64,000 nucleotides of DNA from Tahibacter aquaticus (GCF_004363655.1 NZ_SNZH01000003.1:366020-430019); one strand, 5' to 3'; positions 1 to 9,241 are shown, numbered from the stretch's first letter. Notes: generated by a model from the letters alone, not told the origin. Program-made: numbers and translations.

Positions 1-318
1 GAGGTTCACATCCAGGTTCCAGCGTTCGGCCAGGGTCTTGTTCCAGCCGGCAACCAGGTCCACTTCCGCGTCGGTACCCAGGGCCTGGCCGTAGTCGACG
101 GTCGAGCCCCACAGTGCGCCGTAGAAGCCGGAATCCAATGCGGCCTTCACGCCCAGTTGCGGTGCTGCATCGCCCTGGGTCTGGGAAATGCCGCGGAATA
201 CATAATCGCTGGTCAGCGTGGCGGAGCCGCTGAAATCCAGTGCCTGCGCCAGCGGCGCAGCGGTGGCGGCAGTCAGTGCCGCCAGTATGCAAAACATCTT
301 GCCAGTAGGGGCGTTCAT
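1..318 (-). CDS. TorF-family putative porin, partial (C-terminus beyond left edge)
   Basis: The first 106 codons read as a signal peptide (MNAPTGK, then an alanine-rich hydrophobic stretch ending near ALA/LDFS) followed by alternating beta-strand sequence with the signature SDYVFRGISQT. That signature is typical of the TorF-like putative outer-membrane porin family (known as TIGR02001), which is usually about 230-250 residues, so less than half is present. The ATG at 318-316 is the only start that gives the signal peptide. The protein would sit in the outer membrane, but its substrate is not known from sequence. The gene runs out of the window to the left. Confidence 0.8.
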   Translation of the reverse strand, partial: MNAPTGKMFCILAALTAATAAPLAQALDFSGSATLTSDYVFRGISQTQGDAAPQLGVKAALDSGFYGALWGSTVDYGQALGTDAEVDLVAGWNKTLAERWNLDVNL

Positions 319-565
319 CGCCGCATTCGACTCGTTCCAACTCCGAAATGGAGCAGCGAAATTGTCCGGTCGACGGGCGTAAACAAACCAGATGCAGCAT
401 CGGCCTGCGGCGTAAACACGGCGTAAATTCGCGCCGTCATGGCGCTGCTGTTCGCGCACGTGGCGTGGAGTTTACGCGGCGTTTACGCGCAGGCCGCTGC
501 GCGTGCATGGACCCTTTACTCGGCGCGGTGCCAGACTGGATCGACGTTTTCGCGAGGCTTTGCAC

Positions 566-715
566 ATGCACAGTTTGGGCATATTGCTGATGTTTCTGCT
601 GGGTCTGCTCGGCTACGCGCTGCTGCTGCAGCGTGCTTTGCAGCGGCGCAGCCGCAAACCCGTAATTGCAGCAAGCCGGCGGCGGCAGCCGGCGCAAGCC
701 GGACATCGACGCTGA
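566..715 (+). CDS. Small single-pass membrane protein (hypothetical)
   Basis: A 49-residue reading frame begins with a strongly hydrophobic segment (about residues 3-22, LGILLMFLLGLLGYALLL). A very basic tail of Arg and Gln follows, giving the layout of a one-helix inner-membrane protein. It lies upstream of the GNAT gene in the same direction. No clear ribosome binding site or family match was seen, and GC-rich DNA can produce such frames by chance, so this is only a candidate. Confidence 0.3.
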   Translation: MHSLGILLMFLLGLLGYALLLQRALQRRSRKPVIAASRRRQPAQAGHRR

Positions 716-807
716 CGCAATACAGTCCGCGCGAGACTGCGCTGGCTTTTCGCGCAGGCACGCGCCCGCACTACCGGCGGCAATCGGCCGCAAACCCGAG
801 CACCTGT

Positions 808-1320
808 TTGAGCACCTTGTCCTATCGCTGGGCTGTTGCGGCCGATTGCGCCGAGCTGGCCCGCCTGAATCAACAACTCGTGCGCGAAGGCGCCGATTTC
901 GGACCCGACGATTTTTCTTTCCTGCACGAACGGCTGCAGGCATGGCTGGACAGCGGCGCCTATCGCGCCGTGCTGTTCACCGACGCCAGCGGTCGCACCG
1001 CCGCCTACGCGCTATTTCGCGAAAGTGCCGACGAAATCTACCTGGCCCAATTCCTGGTATTGCCCCACGCACGCCGCCACGGCCTTGGCCAGGCGGCCGT
1101 CGATTGCCTGCGCCGGGAAATCTGGCGGCCGGGCAAGCGCCTGATCCTCGATGTGCTGGTACACAATCGCGCCGCGCTGGAATTCTGGCATCGGCTGGGC
1201 TGGCGCGATTGCGTGCTGGTCCTGGAGATTCCGGTAGTGCCTGGGGCCGACTCCGCGGTGCGGCCGCCAGCACCCAGAGCGGCCACCGCCGATACGGCGC
1301 GGCAAGCCGCATCGGCTTGA
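808..1320 (+). CDS. GNAT-family N-acetyltransferase
   Basis: The last 170 residues of a longer open frame form a compact GNAT fold. An N-terminal substrate strand (YRWAVAADCAEL) is followed by the acetyl-CoA pyrophosphate loop with the RRHGLGQAAV pattern about 90 residues in, and a final LEFWHRLGWR motif typical of motif B. The protein would transfer acetyl from acetyl-CoA to an unknown amine. No ATG lies close to the domain. TTG at 808 or 817 is the best start I can offer; the frame upstream does not look like protein. The stop is 44 bases before hemN, so the two may be cotranscribed. Confidence 0.6.
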   Translation: MSTLSYRWAVAADCAELARLNQQLVREGADFGPDDFSFLHERLQAWLDSGAYRAVLFTDASGRTAAYALFRESADEIYLAQFLVLPHARRHGLGQAAVDCLRREIWRPGKRLILDVLVHNRAALEFWHRLGWRDCVLVLEIPVVPGADSAVRPPAPRAATADTARQAASA

Positions 1321-1364
1321 TCCTGGTCAAGGCGGGGCGGCCGGGCAGCGTTCAGCATGCCCGC

Positions 1365-2753
1365 ATGAGCACACTTGCTTTCGACTCCGACCTGCTGCGC
1401 CGCTACGACAAACCCGGGCCGCGCTATACCTCGTATCCCGCCGCGCCGCAGTTCAACAGCAGTTTCGACGCGACGGCGATGCGCCAGCAGATCGCGCGCA
1501 GCAACGGCGACCTGATTCCGCGGCATTTGTCGCTGTACCTGCATATTCCCTATTGCAGCAGTCCGTGTTTCTACTGTGGCTGCAACCGCCTGATCACGCG
1601 CGATCCGGGCAAGGGCGAGGTGTATCTGCAGCGGCTGCTGCGCGAGATCGAACAGATGGCGCCACTGTTCGACCGCGACCGCGAAGTGGTGCAGCTGCAC
1701 CTGGGCGGTGGTACGCCGAATTTCCTCGGCCCGGCGCAGCTGCGCGTGCTGATGCAAAGCCTGCAGCGGCAGTTTCGTCTCAGCACACGGCGCGAACGCG
1801 ACTTCTCCATCGAACTCGATCCGCGTTTCGTCACGCCGCAGGACGTGGCGCAACTGGCAGCACTGGGCTTCAACCGCGCCAGTCTCGGCATTCAGGATTT
1901 CGATGCCGGCGTGCAGCAGGCGGTGAACCGCTTCCAGGGCGTGGCGCAGACCCGGGCGGTGATCGACGCCTGTCGCGAACATGGCATGGCCTCGATCAAT
2001 GTCGACCTGATCTACGGCCTGCCGCGGCAGACCTTGCGCGGCTTCGGCGGCACGCTGGACACGGTGATCGCTGCGGCGCCGCAGCGGCTGGCGGTGTACG
2101 GCTATGCGCATATGCCACATCTGTTCCGCGCCCAGCAGCAGATTGCTGCGGCAGACCTGCCTGCTGCCGAGGCCAAGCTCGCGCTGCTGCAACTGGCGGT
2201 GGAAAAGCTCGGTGCCGCTGGCTACCGGCATATCGGCATGGACCATTTCGCTCTGCCGCTGGACGAACTGGCGCGGGCTCAGGCCAAGGGCAGCCTGCAG
2301 CGCAACTTCATGGGCTATACCACGCATGCGGACACCGATCTGCTCGGGCTGGGAGTCAGCGCGATCAGCCGCATCGCCGATGCCTACTGGCAGAACCCGC
2401 GCGCCTTGCGCGACTGGGAATCGGCCGTCGATGCGGGCAGGCCCGCACTCTGGCGCGGGCTGGCATTGACCAGCGACGATCTGCTGCGGGAAGACGCGAT
2501 CCAGCAGCTGATGTGCCAGGGTGTCATCGATATTGCTGCGCTCGAATCGCGCCACGCTATCGTATTCGCCGAGTACTTCGCCGACGCGCTGCAGCAACTG
2601 CAGCCCCTGCAGCGCGACGGCCTGGTGATCTGCGACAAGGCGCGCATTACGGCCACGCCGCGCGGACGCCTGCTGTTGCGCGTGATCGCGATGTGCTTCG
2701 ATGCGTACTTGCAGCTGCCATCGGCGCAGCCGCGGTTTTCCCGGGTGATCTGA
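1365..2753 (+). CDS. hemN: Oxygen-independent coproporphyrinogen III oxidase
   Basis: This 462-residue radical-SAM enzyme converts coproporphyrinogen III to protoporphyrinogen IX without oxygen in haem synthesis. The iron-sulfur motif reads C64-x3-C68-x2-C71-x-C73, matching the HemN pattern. The N-terminal GPRYTSYP signature and the LHLGGGTPNFL strand (SAM binding) are also present. The length is close to the 457 residues of E. coli HemN, and the C-terminal HemN domain is complete. The start at 1365 places the conserved RYTSYP element near residue 20, as in the family; the frame remains open upstream but is not protein-like. Radical-SAM HemN-like proteins such as HemW lack the GPRYTSYP signature, which favours true HemN. 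Confidence 0.9.
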   Translation: MSTLAFDSDLLRRYDKPGPRYTSYPAAPQFNSSFDATAMRQQIARSNGDLIPRHLSLYLHIPYCSSPCFYCGCNRLITRDPGKGEVYLQRLLREIEQMAPLFDRDREVVQLHLGGGTPNFLGPAQLRVLMQSLQRQFRLSTRRERDFSIELDPRFVTPQDVAQLAALGFNRASLGIQDFDAGVQQAVNRFQGVAQTRAVIDACREHGMASINVDLIYGLPRQTLRGFGGTLDTVIAAAPQRLAVYGYAHMPHLFRAQQQIAAADLPAAEAKLALLQLAVEKLGAAGYRHIGMDHFALPLDELARAQAKGSLQRNFMGYTTHADTDLLGLGVSAISRIADAYWQNPRALRDWESAVDAGRPALWRGLALTSDDLLREDAIQQLMCQGVIDIAALESRHAIVFAEYFADALQQLQPLQRDGLVICDKARITATPRGRLLLRVIAMCFDAYLQLPSAQPRFSRVI

Positions 2754-2926
2754 CAGGCGCAGCGCACGAACCGGACCGGCGTTCTTCAAGCTCGGCGCGA
2801 TGCAGTCGTTCCTTGGATCTGATTTTCGCCAATGGTTTTGACCGGCCTCGATGCCATCCCCGATGTGCACAGATTGCGATCGTTGCAGTCATGGCCAGAC
2901 AATGCGCTGCTGCATACCCAGCGCGA

Positions 2927-2954
2927 GGCGAAGCATCGCTGGCGATGCCTCGCC
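2927..2954. terminator. Hairpin between convergent genes hemN and hydrolase
   Basis: GGCGAAGCATCGC and GCGATGCCTCGCC form a 13-base stem with one mismatch and a two-base loop. It lies 11 bases beyond the hydrolase stop and about 170 bases beyond hemN. There is no strong T run, so this is a likely but unproven terminator. The rest of 2754-2965 holds no gene I can support. Confidence 0.45.
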
Positions 2955-2965
2955 CGTAACGTCGG

Positions 2966-3832
2966 CTAAGCGCTCGCCTGCCAGTGCGCGCGCAATTCGC
3001 TGTTGAATTCCGCCCAGCGTTCTTCCGGGAAGAAGATGCGTGCAGCCTCGAACTCGACGCGCTTGCGCGTGCCGGGAATCGTCGCGGCCAGCCAGTGCGA
3101 CCAGCGCAGGTCGAAATAGATATCGTCCGTGCCCCAGGCGATCAGCGTCGGTGCCTGCAACGTCTTCAGCCGGCTTTCGATGGCGAGGGTATGGCTGTTG
3201 TCGAACTGGCCGAGAAAACGCTGGAAGTCGCGTGTGCGCTGCTCGCTGCGGACCAGCGGACGCAGGTAGGTCTCGATGCTCGCATCGCTGAGGTTTTCCG
3301 GCTGCTGGTAGGCTGGCCCCAGTGCCTGTGTGGAACGGTAGATGGCCTTGTCGGCCAGCATCGCGTCGAGCAGGTCGCGCAGCCCGCCGGCAGCCGCTGT
3401 GGCCAGGAACGGCTTGAACGCTTCCGGCGGCCAGTTGTCGTGCGTGTCGCAGTCGGTCAGGGTGAGGCTGCGCACGCGCTGTGGATACAGCGCCGCAAAA
3501 ATCTGCGCGATACCGCCGCCACTGTCGTTGCCGACGAGATCGACCCGGTCGATATCCAGCGCATCGAGAAACTGCGCCAGCATATGCGCGTTCGCTGTTA
3601 CGGAAACGTCCTGCGCGGCGTCGATCTCGGTATCGCCGTGGGCAAGAATGTCCAGCGCGATGCAGCGCCGCATGTCCGACAGGTGGGCCAGTTGATGGCG
3701 CCACAGGTGGCTGTTCAGCAGTACGCCGTGTACGAACAGCGCGACGGGGCCGGCACCTTGTTCGGCATAGGCAATGCGCCCCGAGGCGGTGTCGACGAAC
3801 TGGCGCGTTGGCGATGACAGATTGCCGTGCAT
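2966..3832 (-). CDS. Alpha/beta hydrolase with Asp nucleophile elbow
   Basis: This 288-residue alpha/beta-hydrolase has the oxyanion HG at residues 35-36 and a nucleophile elbow VGNDSGGG with Asp103 as presumed nucleophile. An Asp at this place is characteristic of the haloalkane dehalogenase and epoxide hydrolase branch. A GTDDIYFD segment could supply the catalytic acid. At the usual catalytic histidine site near the C-terminus I read ARIFFPEE, where the family normally has His-Phe, so the histidine appears replaced by Ile and activity is uncertain. The start has AAGGAG nine bases upstream and follows the small cysteine-rich gene by three bases, so the two form an operon. Confidence 0.75.
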   Translation of the reverse strand: MHGNLSSPTRQFVDTASGRIAYAEQGAGPVALFVHGVLLNSHLWRHQLAHLSDMRRCIALDILAHGDTEIDAAQDVSVTANAHMLAQFLDALDIDRVDLVGNDSGGGIAQIFAALYPQRVRSLTLTDCDTHDNWPPEAFKPFLATAAAGGLRDLLDAMLADKAIYRSTQALGPAYQQPENLSDASIETYLRPLVRSEQRTRDFQRFLGQFDNSHTLAIESRLKTLQAPTLIAWGTDDIYFDLRWSHWLAATIPGTRKRVEFEAARIFFPEERWAEFNSELRAHWQASA

Positions 3833-3835
3833 GAT

Positions 3836-3991
3836 TCAGCTCCTTTTCGGCGCGGTGGCGGAAGCATGGGCTTCCTTGAGCGTTGCCGCGCATTCGTCGC
3901 AGCACACCTCGAGGTTCCTGCCGCCGATGCGGACACTGACGGAATGTGCGTCCAGCGTGCAGTCGCAGGCGGCGCAGGTGGTATTGGCCAT
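3836..3991 (-). CDS. Small cysteine-rich probable metal-binding protein
   Basis: This 51-residue protein starts MANTTCAACDC and has a second cysteine group, CCDEC, 20 residues later. The layout of two knuckles (C-x2-C-x-C and CC-x2-C) resembles small zinc-binding heavy-metal-trafficking-like domains. The frame is closed by TGA three bases before the hydrolase start, and the downstream ribosome binding site lies inside its last codons, which implies translational coupling. No specific function can be assigned. Confidence 0.6.
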   Translation of the reverse strand: MANTTCAACDCTLDAHSVSVRIGGRNLEVCCDECAATLKEAHASATAPKRS

Positions 3992-4093
3992 GATGTTCTC
4001 TTGTGGAAAAACCCGCAGTCCGGGTATGGCCAGTAGACCAGCCTGGGGCGTTGCGGCGCTGTCGGAATCTTTAGCGACTACGCCTGGCCCGCC

Positions 4094-4930
4094 TCAGCGC
4101 TGTCGCGCGAGTTCGCGGTACTGCGTCGGCGAACGGCCATAGGCTTGCTGGAATGCCGCGCTGAAATGGCTGTGGCTGGAAAAGCCCAGGGTGAGGCTCA
4201 GCGCAGTCAGGTCGTCGTACTGGTGCATCAGGTCGAGCGCGCGGGCCAATCGCAGGCGCAACTGGTAGCGATACAGCGGCAGGCCTTCGACTTGCTGGAA
4301 TACCTGGGTCAGATAGACCGCCGAGCCGCCGACTTTGCTGGCGATATCGGCCAGCGTCCAGCGTCGCGACAGGTCGCTGGCGATGACCAGCTTTGCCCTG
4401 TCCGCCAGGCGTTGCCGTCCTGTGCTTGCCGTCGCCGCGCGCGCGGTGCGCGTGCCGAGTGCGCGCTGCGCCAGCGTCAGTGCAAGGCTTTCCGCTTCCA
4501 GCGGTTCGGCACTGCCGACGCGCAGGCTGTGCCGCAGAATGGCGACCAGCGCTTGCGCGCGCGGATCGATGCGTAGGCGCCGCTGGCGAAAAGCAAATTC
4601 AGGACCGTCGCGCCGCAGTGCTTTCGGCACCATCTCCTGCAGCTGCGCCGGCACTATCGCCAGCACCAGACTGGCATCGCCACCGCCGGCTGGATGGCTG
4701 ACGCGAAAGCGTTCGGCGGCGTTGAGAAGCAGCACCTGGTTCGACTCGGCTACGGTTTCCACGGCGCCGAACTGCCAGACCGACACGCCGCGATACGGAA
4801 ACACCAGCTGCATCGCGTCGGCGCTTTCGGTAGTGCCCACGTTCGCGGCGATGCCGCGGCGGCAGACGTCGCAGACGGCAACCATCGACGTCTGCAGAAG
4901 ACGATGGCGGGTGAGTTCGATGCCGGGCAT
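4094..4930 (-). CDS. AraC-family transcriptional regulator
   Basis: This 278-residue protein has a cupin-like N-terminal sensor half (about residues 1-150) and a C-terminal AraC DNA-binding domain. The domain contains the first helix-turn-helix WTLADIASKVGGS, the second around LTLGFSSHSHFSAAF, and the signature end AYGRSPTQYR. I chose ATG 4930 (MPGIELTRH), which places the cupin close to the N-terminus. Two in-frame ATGs upstream (about 4981 and 5059) would add an alanine-rich, unlikely leader. It is divergent from the lipase-like gene at 5457 and may regulate it, but no operator was identified. Confidence 0.8.
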   Translation of the reverse strand: MPGIELTRHRLLQTSMVAVCDVCRRGIAANVGTTESADAMQLVFPYRGVSVWQFGAVETVAESNQVLLLNAAERFRVSHPAGGGDASLVLAIVPAQLQEMVPKALRRDGPEFAFRQRRLRIDPRAQALVAILRHSLRVGSAEPLEAESLALTLAQRALGTRTARAATASTGRQRLADRAKLVIASDLSRRWTLADIASKVGGSAVYLTQVFQQVEGLPLYRYQLRLRLARALDLMHQYDDLTALSLTLGFSSHSHFSAAFQQAYGRSPTQYRELARQR

Positions 4931-5456
4931 GGCGCAGGTTCCATCGCCGCGGCGATGCGGGTCAATGACCTGGCAGGTCATCAGGTGCAGCGTCGCGGCA
5001 GCAGCGACGCCGGCAGGCGGCGCAAGAAGCCGCTGACGATGGGCGACGCAAGCGCATGACATTGTGCCGTTCCCGCGAAGGGTTCGGGCCGCAAAACAAG
5101 CGGTGAGACAAACGCGGAGGTGGCGGCACTGTCCTTGCGGGATGTGCCCTCTGCCCAGGGAGGAGAACCGCGCGAGCCGGCTGCTGACCGCCGCCGGCCA
5201 GATTTGTCTGCTTTGCACAGCCGGCGACTCGCCTGCTGTGCGAGACGCGCGGCCGCGTCAGTAGCGCCGCGATGTTTTTATTGGGTAAATCACTACAAAT
5301 TGATTTGCATTCGATCAGGCGCGACTGCGATTGCCGGCGGCGCTGCGGGCAGGTTTCGCCTTGCGTTTCTGGATATTCCACGACGGTGGGCGAGCCGCGG
5401 CATGCGCGGACAGCCTGTCAGGTGGCGATGACTTTCTCTTTCTGGAGAACCCGACC
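4931..5456. other. Divergent intergenic region between AraC regulator and lipase-like gene
   Basis: About 525 bases carry no gene I can support. The AT-rich patch around 5273-5312 stands out from the GC-rich flanks and is the likeliest site of the outward promoters. No clear -35/-10 pair or operator repeat could be fixed. Confidence 0.3.
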
Positions 5457-8423
5457 ATGAGCTTCATGAAAATCCTTGCCCGGAAAAACGGCGTTCTTCT
5501 GCCGTTTTTCTCGCTGGCCTTGTTGTTTGCCACACCGGTCGTTGCCGGTGATCCGCGGCCGGGCGAGCCGGGATACCAGGCCTATGCACCGCCGAAACAG
5601 AATTCCGTCCGGCATGTGGGGAACTCGCCGTTCACACCGCCGCAAAGCAGCGATCTGCGCTATGTGGTGGACACCGCGCCGGGCCTGGATACGGGCTGCG
5701 TCTTTCGCGACGCCGGTCCGTTGATCTTCGACATTCCCGTCGACCGCGCCGTAGGCAATCTGGCCCAGCTGCGGGCCAAAGGGCTGATTTCCGAAACCGT
5801 GCTTCTTTCCATGCCCGCCTACGACGTGGACTTCACCGGCGATGCGGGGCCAGGCCGGTTTCCCGAGCGCAACCGCGTGGTGTTCAACGGCCACGTCGTG
5901 CCCGGCGAGTTTCTCAAAGGCGCCAACGGCGTCTGGCGCCAGAACACATTCCGGGTTCCGGTGGAATGGGTCAGGTTTCCCGCCGACCCCGGCCAGGGCG
6001 GCAGTGTCGCTACGGAATTGAACCGGGTCGAAGTGCATATCGACGTGCTGAATACCGATCTGGTCTGGTGTACCGAAATCGACTGGGCGGCACTGGAGCT
6101 GGAAAAGGCCGTGCGTCCCGTGGTCGGCGTGCACGGGATATTTTCCGGTGGGTATATCTGGGACGCGCTGTGGGTTCCCCGCCTGGCGGCATTTGGCGTT
6201 CCCATGACCCATCTCAACCTCGGTGCGCTGGGCGGCATTTCGGCCAACGCAGCGCAGATTGCGACCCACGTCGAAGCGGTCAAGCGCCGCTGGGGCGTGG
6301 ACAGGGTGAATATCGTCGCGCATAGCAAAGGTGGCCTGGATTCGCGCGAATTTGTCGAAAACAACGACAGCGTCGAGAACCTGCTGCAGCTGGGAACGCC
6401 CAATGCCGGCAGCCCTCTGGCGGACAAGATACAGGCCTCGTCGGTAGTCCTGTTCGGACTGGGCGGCACGCTCGTGGCCAACGCGCTCGCCGGGCCGGCC
6501 GGGTATCAGCTGACGACGCCGTACATGTATTTCTACAACCGCAATCACGGCCCCAACGCGAAGGTGGACTACACCGCGGTGGCAGGCGATTACAATCCCG
6601 ATTGCCTGGCGATCAATATTTTCTGCCGTCCGCTCAGCCGTCTTCTGCTCAGTCTTTCGGAAGCGCCAGGCGACACCATCGTACCGGTCTGGTCGGCGCA
6701 TGCCCTGAGCTATACGAGAAAAGTGCCCGTCGTCAGCCGCGGCGAAAATTTGGACGCGACGCATTCGGGCCTGCATGCGTCGGCCGGCGTGTTCAGCGAC
6801 AACTACCGGTTCCTGCTCGAAGCGGGCGCGGGCAAACAGGAAAATGCAGCGGGTGCCGGCGCAGAGAAAAGCGCACAGGGCTCGTCGCCGTCGATGATCG
6901 CCACCGGTACGGTCGGCGGCGAGATCGGCTCGGGTCAAAACCGCACGCATGCCGTTGCCGTCGATCAGCGTTTGCCGACTCTGTTTACCCTGCTCTACCC
7001 GTCCGGCGCGCTGGGCATGTCCCTGATATCGCCTTCCGGTCGGCGCATAGATCCTGCCGTAGCGGCTGCAGATCCCGACATCGAGTACGAACAGAGCGAC
7101 ATTCCCGGTGGCCGCGCTGCGGTCTACGGCCTGCTCGCTGCGGAAGCCGGCATCTGGACGGTAGAGGTTGCCGCGGGAGCCCTGGGCTCCAGCGTGGCCT
7201 ACGCAGTGCAGGCGCAATTGCAGAACGCCGATCTGGTGCTGAGCAGCCCTTCCATCGGTGAGGCCTTGTCCATTGGCGGGCAGGTAGTGCTGAAGGCTGC
7301 AGTCACGGACGCGCAGGTGCCGGTCACTGGCGCATCGGTGACTGCGCGCGTCAGGCGGCCCGATGCCACTGTGCAGAACTTCGCGATGCGCGACGACGGC
7401 ATTGCCCCGGACACGGTCGCGAACGACGGCATCTACCAGGCCACGGTTGCTGACAACAAACTGGCTGGGTTCCAGCCGGTCGCATTTTCCGCTTCCGGCG
7501 TGCGCGCCAACGGCGCGGCGTTTTCCCGCGAGATCTTCGGCCTGATCGCCGTCTCGTCGGCAAATGCGTCGTTCACCGGCACGCTGAGCGACGCTGGCGA
7601 AGACAGCAACAGCGATGGCCTGTTCGACCATCTCGTCCTGCGTGCCCAGGTCAATGCCGGTGCAGCGGGCGAATACCGCATCTACGGCGAACTGACCGAT
7701 AGCGCGGGCAACCGGCATGAAGCGGCACAGGTCATTGCCCTGCAGGCCGGCACCAACGTTGTCGAATTGCGGTTCGACGGTGCGGCGATTTTCGCCAGGG
7801 CCATCGACGGTCCCTATACCGTCGCGGTGCTGCGGCTTGCGCAGAATACGCCGGAAGGCGCGGTCCCCGCCGCGGAACTTTCCTCGGCATTCCAGACCGC
7901 TGCCTATCGCTACACGGCATTTCAGCACGAGCCGATCCGGGTATCCGGCAGCGCGACTTCCGCTGGCGTCGACAGCGATGGCGACAGGCTGTTCGATCTG
8001 CTGAACATCCATGTCGATGCCGATATCGATCGCGCTGGTTTCTACCAGTGGTCCGGTGTGCTGGTCGACAGAAACGGCAACGAACTGGGTTTTGCCTTCG
8101 GTGCCGCCGACCTTGTGGCCGGAACGAACCGGCTTCTCTTCAGTTTCGATGCCGTGCCTATCGGCCGCTCAGGTGTCGACGGTCCTTACTTCCTGCGTGA
8201 CGTGCTGATTTTCGGTGCCGGTGCGAACGCCGTGGTCGACCTGGCTATTCCAACCTTGCCATTCAGCGCAAACCAGTTCGAGGGCTTCGCCGGCGGTCCC
8301 GTCGTACCGGCTGTGCCGGTGCCCTTGGGCGGGCCATTCGTTCTCGCGACGATCGGCCTGTTGCTCGGCGGATTCGGCCTGTCGCGTCTGCGTAGGCGGC
8401 AGATCGCAGGAACTGGCCGATAG
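5457..8423 (+). CDS. Secreted lipase-like alpha/beta hydrolase with repeat domains and C-terminal anchor
   Basis: This 988-residue exported protein has a signal peptide (MSFMKILARK, then a hydrophobic stretch ending near VVAGD). An alpha/beta-hydrolase domain follows: GVHGIFSGG supplies the oxyanion loop, and the nucleophile elbow is VAHSKGG with Ser near residue 290. A substrate lid and a DTIVPVWS segment follow. The second half is beta-rich and contains two similar modules (GEDSNSDGLFDHL and GVDSDGDRLFDLL), which look like calcium-binding or anchor-type sandwich domains. The tail has VPVPLGGP, one membrane helix and a basic RLRRR end, the general shape of a PEP-CTERM-like sorting signal. 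GGAG sits upstream of ATG 5457. Confidence 0.75.
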   Translation: MSFMKILARKNGVLLPFFSLALLFATPVVAGDPRPGEPGYQAYAPPKQNSVRHVGNSPFTPPQSSDLRYVVDTAPGLDTGCVFRDAGPLIFDIPVDRAVGNLAQLRAKGLISETVLLSMPAYDVDFTGDAGPGRFPERNRVVFNGHVVPGEFLKGANGVWRQNTFRVPVEWVRFPADPGQGGSVATELNRVEVHIDVLNTDLVWCTEIDWAALELEKAVRPVVGVHGIFSGGYIWDALWVPRLAAFGVPMTHLNLGALGGISANAAQIATHVEAVKRRWGVDRVNIVAHSKGGLDSREFVENNDSVENLLQLGTPNAGSPLADKIQASSVVLFGLGGTLVANALAGPAGYQLTTPYMYFYNRNHGPNAKVDYTAVAGDYNPDCLAINIFCRPLSRLLLSLSEAPGDTIVPVWSAHALSYTRKVPVVSRGENLDATHSGLHASAGVFSDNYRFLLEAGAGKQENAAGAGAEKSAQGSSPSMIATGTVGGEIGSGQNRTHAVAVDQRLPTLFTLLYPSGALGMSLISPSGRRIDPAVAAADPDIEYEQSDIPGGRAAVYGLLAAEAGIWTVEVAAGALGSSVAYAVQAQLQNADLVLSSPSIGEALSIGGQVVLKAAVTDAQVPVTGASVTARVRRPDATVQNFAMRDDGIAPDTVANDGIYQATVADNKLAGFQPVAFSASGVRANGAAFSREIFGLIAVSSANASFTGTLSDAGEDSNSDGLFDHLVLRAQVNAGAAGEYRIYGELTDSAGNRHEAAQVIALQAGTNVVELRFDGAAIFARAIDGPYTVAVLRLAQNTPEGAVPAAELSSAFQTAAYRYTAFQHEPIRVSGSATSAGVDSDGDRLFDLLNIHVDADIDRAGFYQWSGVLVDRNGNELGFAFGAADLVAGTNRLLFSFDAVPIGRSGVDGPYFLRDVLIFGAGANAVVDLAIPTLPFSANQFEGFAGGPVVPAVPVPLGGPFVLATIGLLLGGFGLSRLRRRQIAGTGR

Positions 8424-8440
8424 GCGGGAACAGCCTTCGC

Positions 8441-8467
8441 CGCCCGGGCTTTGCAAAAGCCCGGGCG
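8441..8467 (+). terminator. Terminator hairpin after lipase-like gene
   Basis: CGCCCGGGCTTT and AAAGCCCGGGCG form a 12-base perfect stem with a three-base loop, starting 18 bases after the stop at 8423. Only a short T stretch follows, so the call rests on the very stable stem and its position. Confidence 0.7.
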
Positions 8468-8679
8468 ATTTCCGGATATCGATGCGCTGCGCTTGTCGGA
8501 CGCACTGGCACTGTTCGCACCTGCCGCAGTGCCAAATCGCCTGTGCCGGCCGGTCGCTGCGCTGGGACAAGCGGATCGACGGCGACACCCATAGTGCCAA
8601 TTCGTGGAAACGCCGCTTTGCAGGCAGGTCAAGCCGCGCCACGTCGCGCAGTCAGCGCAACTCGTACAGGACGCCGCCC

Positions 8680-8871
8680 ATGCGAAAGACCAGGCAACTG
8701 CTTGACGGCATCATCCACTACGACAAGTTCTCGACGATTTCCGGCGGCCTGTACGCGATACTTTTCGCCGCCATCTTGGCGGGCGCGGCTTATGGCCTGA
8801 GCGCACTGTGCTTTTTCCTGAGCGGACGGCGCCTGCAGGGCTATGTGTGCGGCGAAATGCAATCGCCCTGA
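8680..8871 (+). CDS. Small membrane protein (hypothetical)
   Basis: A 63-residue frame begins MRKTRQLLDG and contains one long or two short membrane segments (about residues 19-50, GGLYAILFAAILAG and LSALCFFLSG). A short hydrophilic tail follows. A weak AGGA lies upstream. No family is recognised. It is isolated between a terminator and the cupin gene. Confidence 0.35.
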   Translation: MRKTRQLLDGIIHYDKFSTISGGLYAILFAAILAGAAYGLSALCFFLSGRRLQGYVCGEMQSP

Positions 8872-9241
8872 GCGGCGAAGGTTGCCGCTGGCCCCGCGAG
8901 AGACGCGACGCTCGTCGTTACACGCCGTGTGAATGCATTCCTGCCAACGGCCTGCTGCTCCGGCGCCTCGTCGGCGCAGGTGCATCGCAAGGTGCGAGGC
9001 AATTGTGCGAACCGGTTCGCCGGCGCAGTCATGACCCGACGGCATATCGATAGCACTTCGCGTGGATTGCTGCCCGGCGGCGTAGCGGCACCGTGCGCTC
9101 GCGGGCGCGGCCTGGCGGGGGTTTCGTCGCGGTGCATCCGGCGACGCCGTTAAGGCAGTCGCGCCCGATCCTTAACCGTGCACTAACGGCGTGCCGCCAA
9201 TCATGCAGACGCAGCAAGCGCGCTGCCTGCCGGAGTTCGAC
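8872..9241. other. Gene-less stretch upstream of cupin dioxygenase
   Basis: I see no convincing gene in either strand here. The region presumably carries the promoter of the gene at 9242, but no clear box was identified. Confidence 0.3.

Noticed and set aside
1038-2870. 610-residue minus-strand open frame
   Set aside because: Antisense shadow of hemN; rich in His/Gln/Arg without domain patterns.
5418-8012. 864-residue minus-strand open frame
   Set aside because: It lies opposite the lipase-like gene, is a high-GC antisense shadow, and has no domains or signal.
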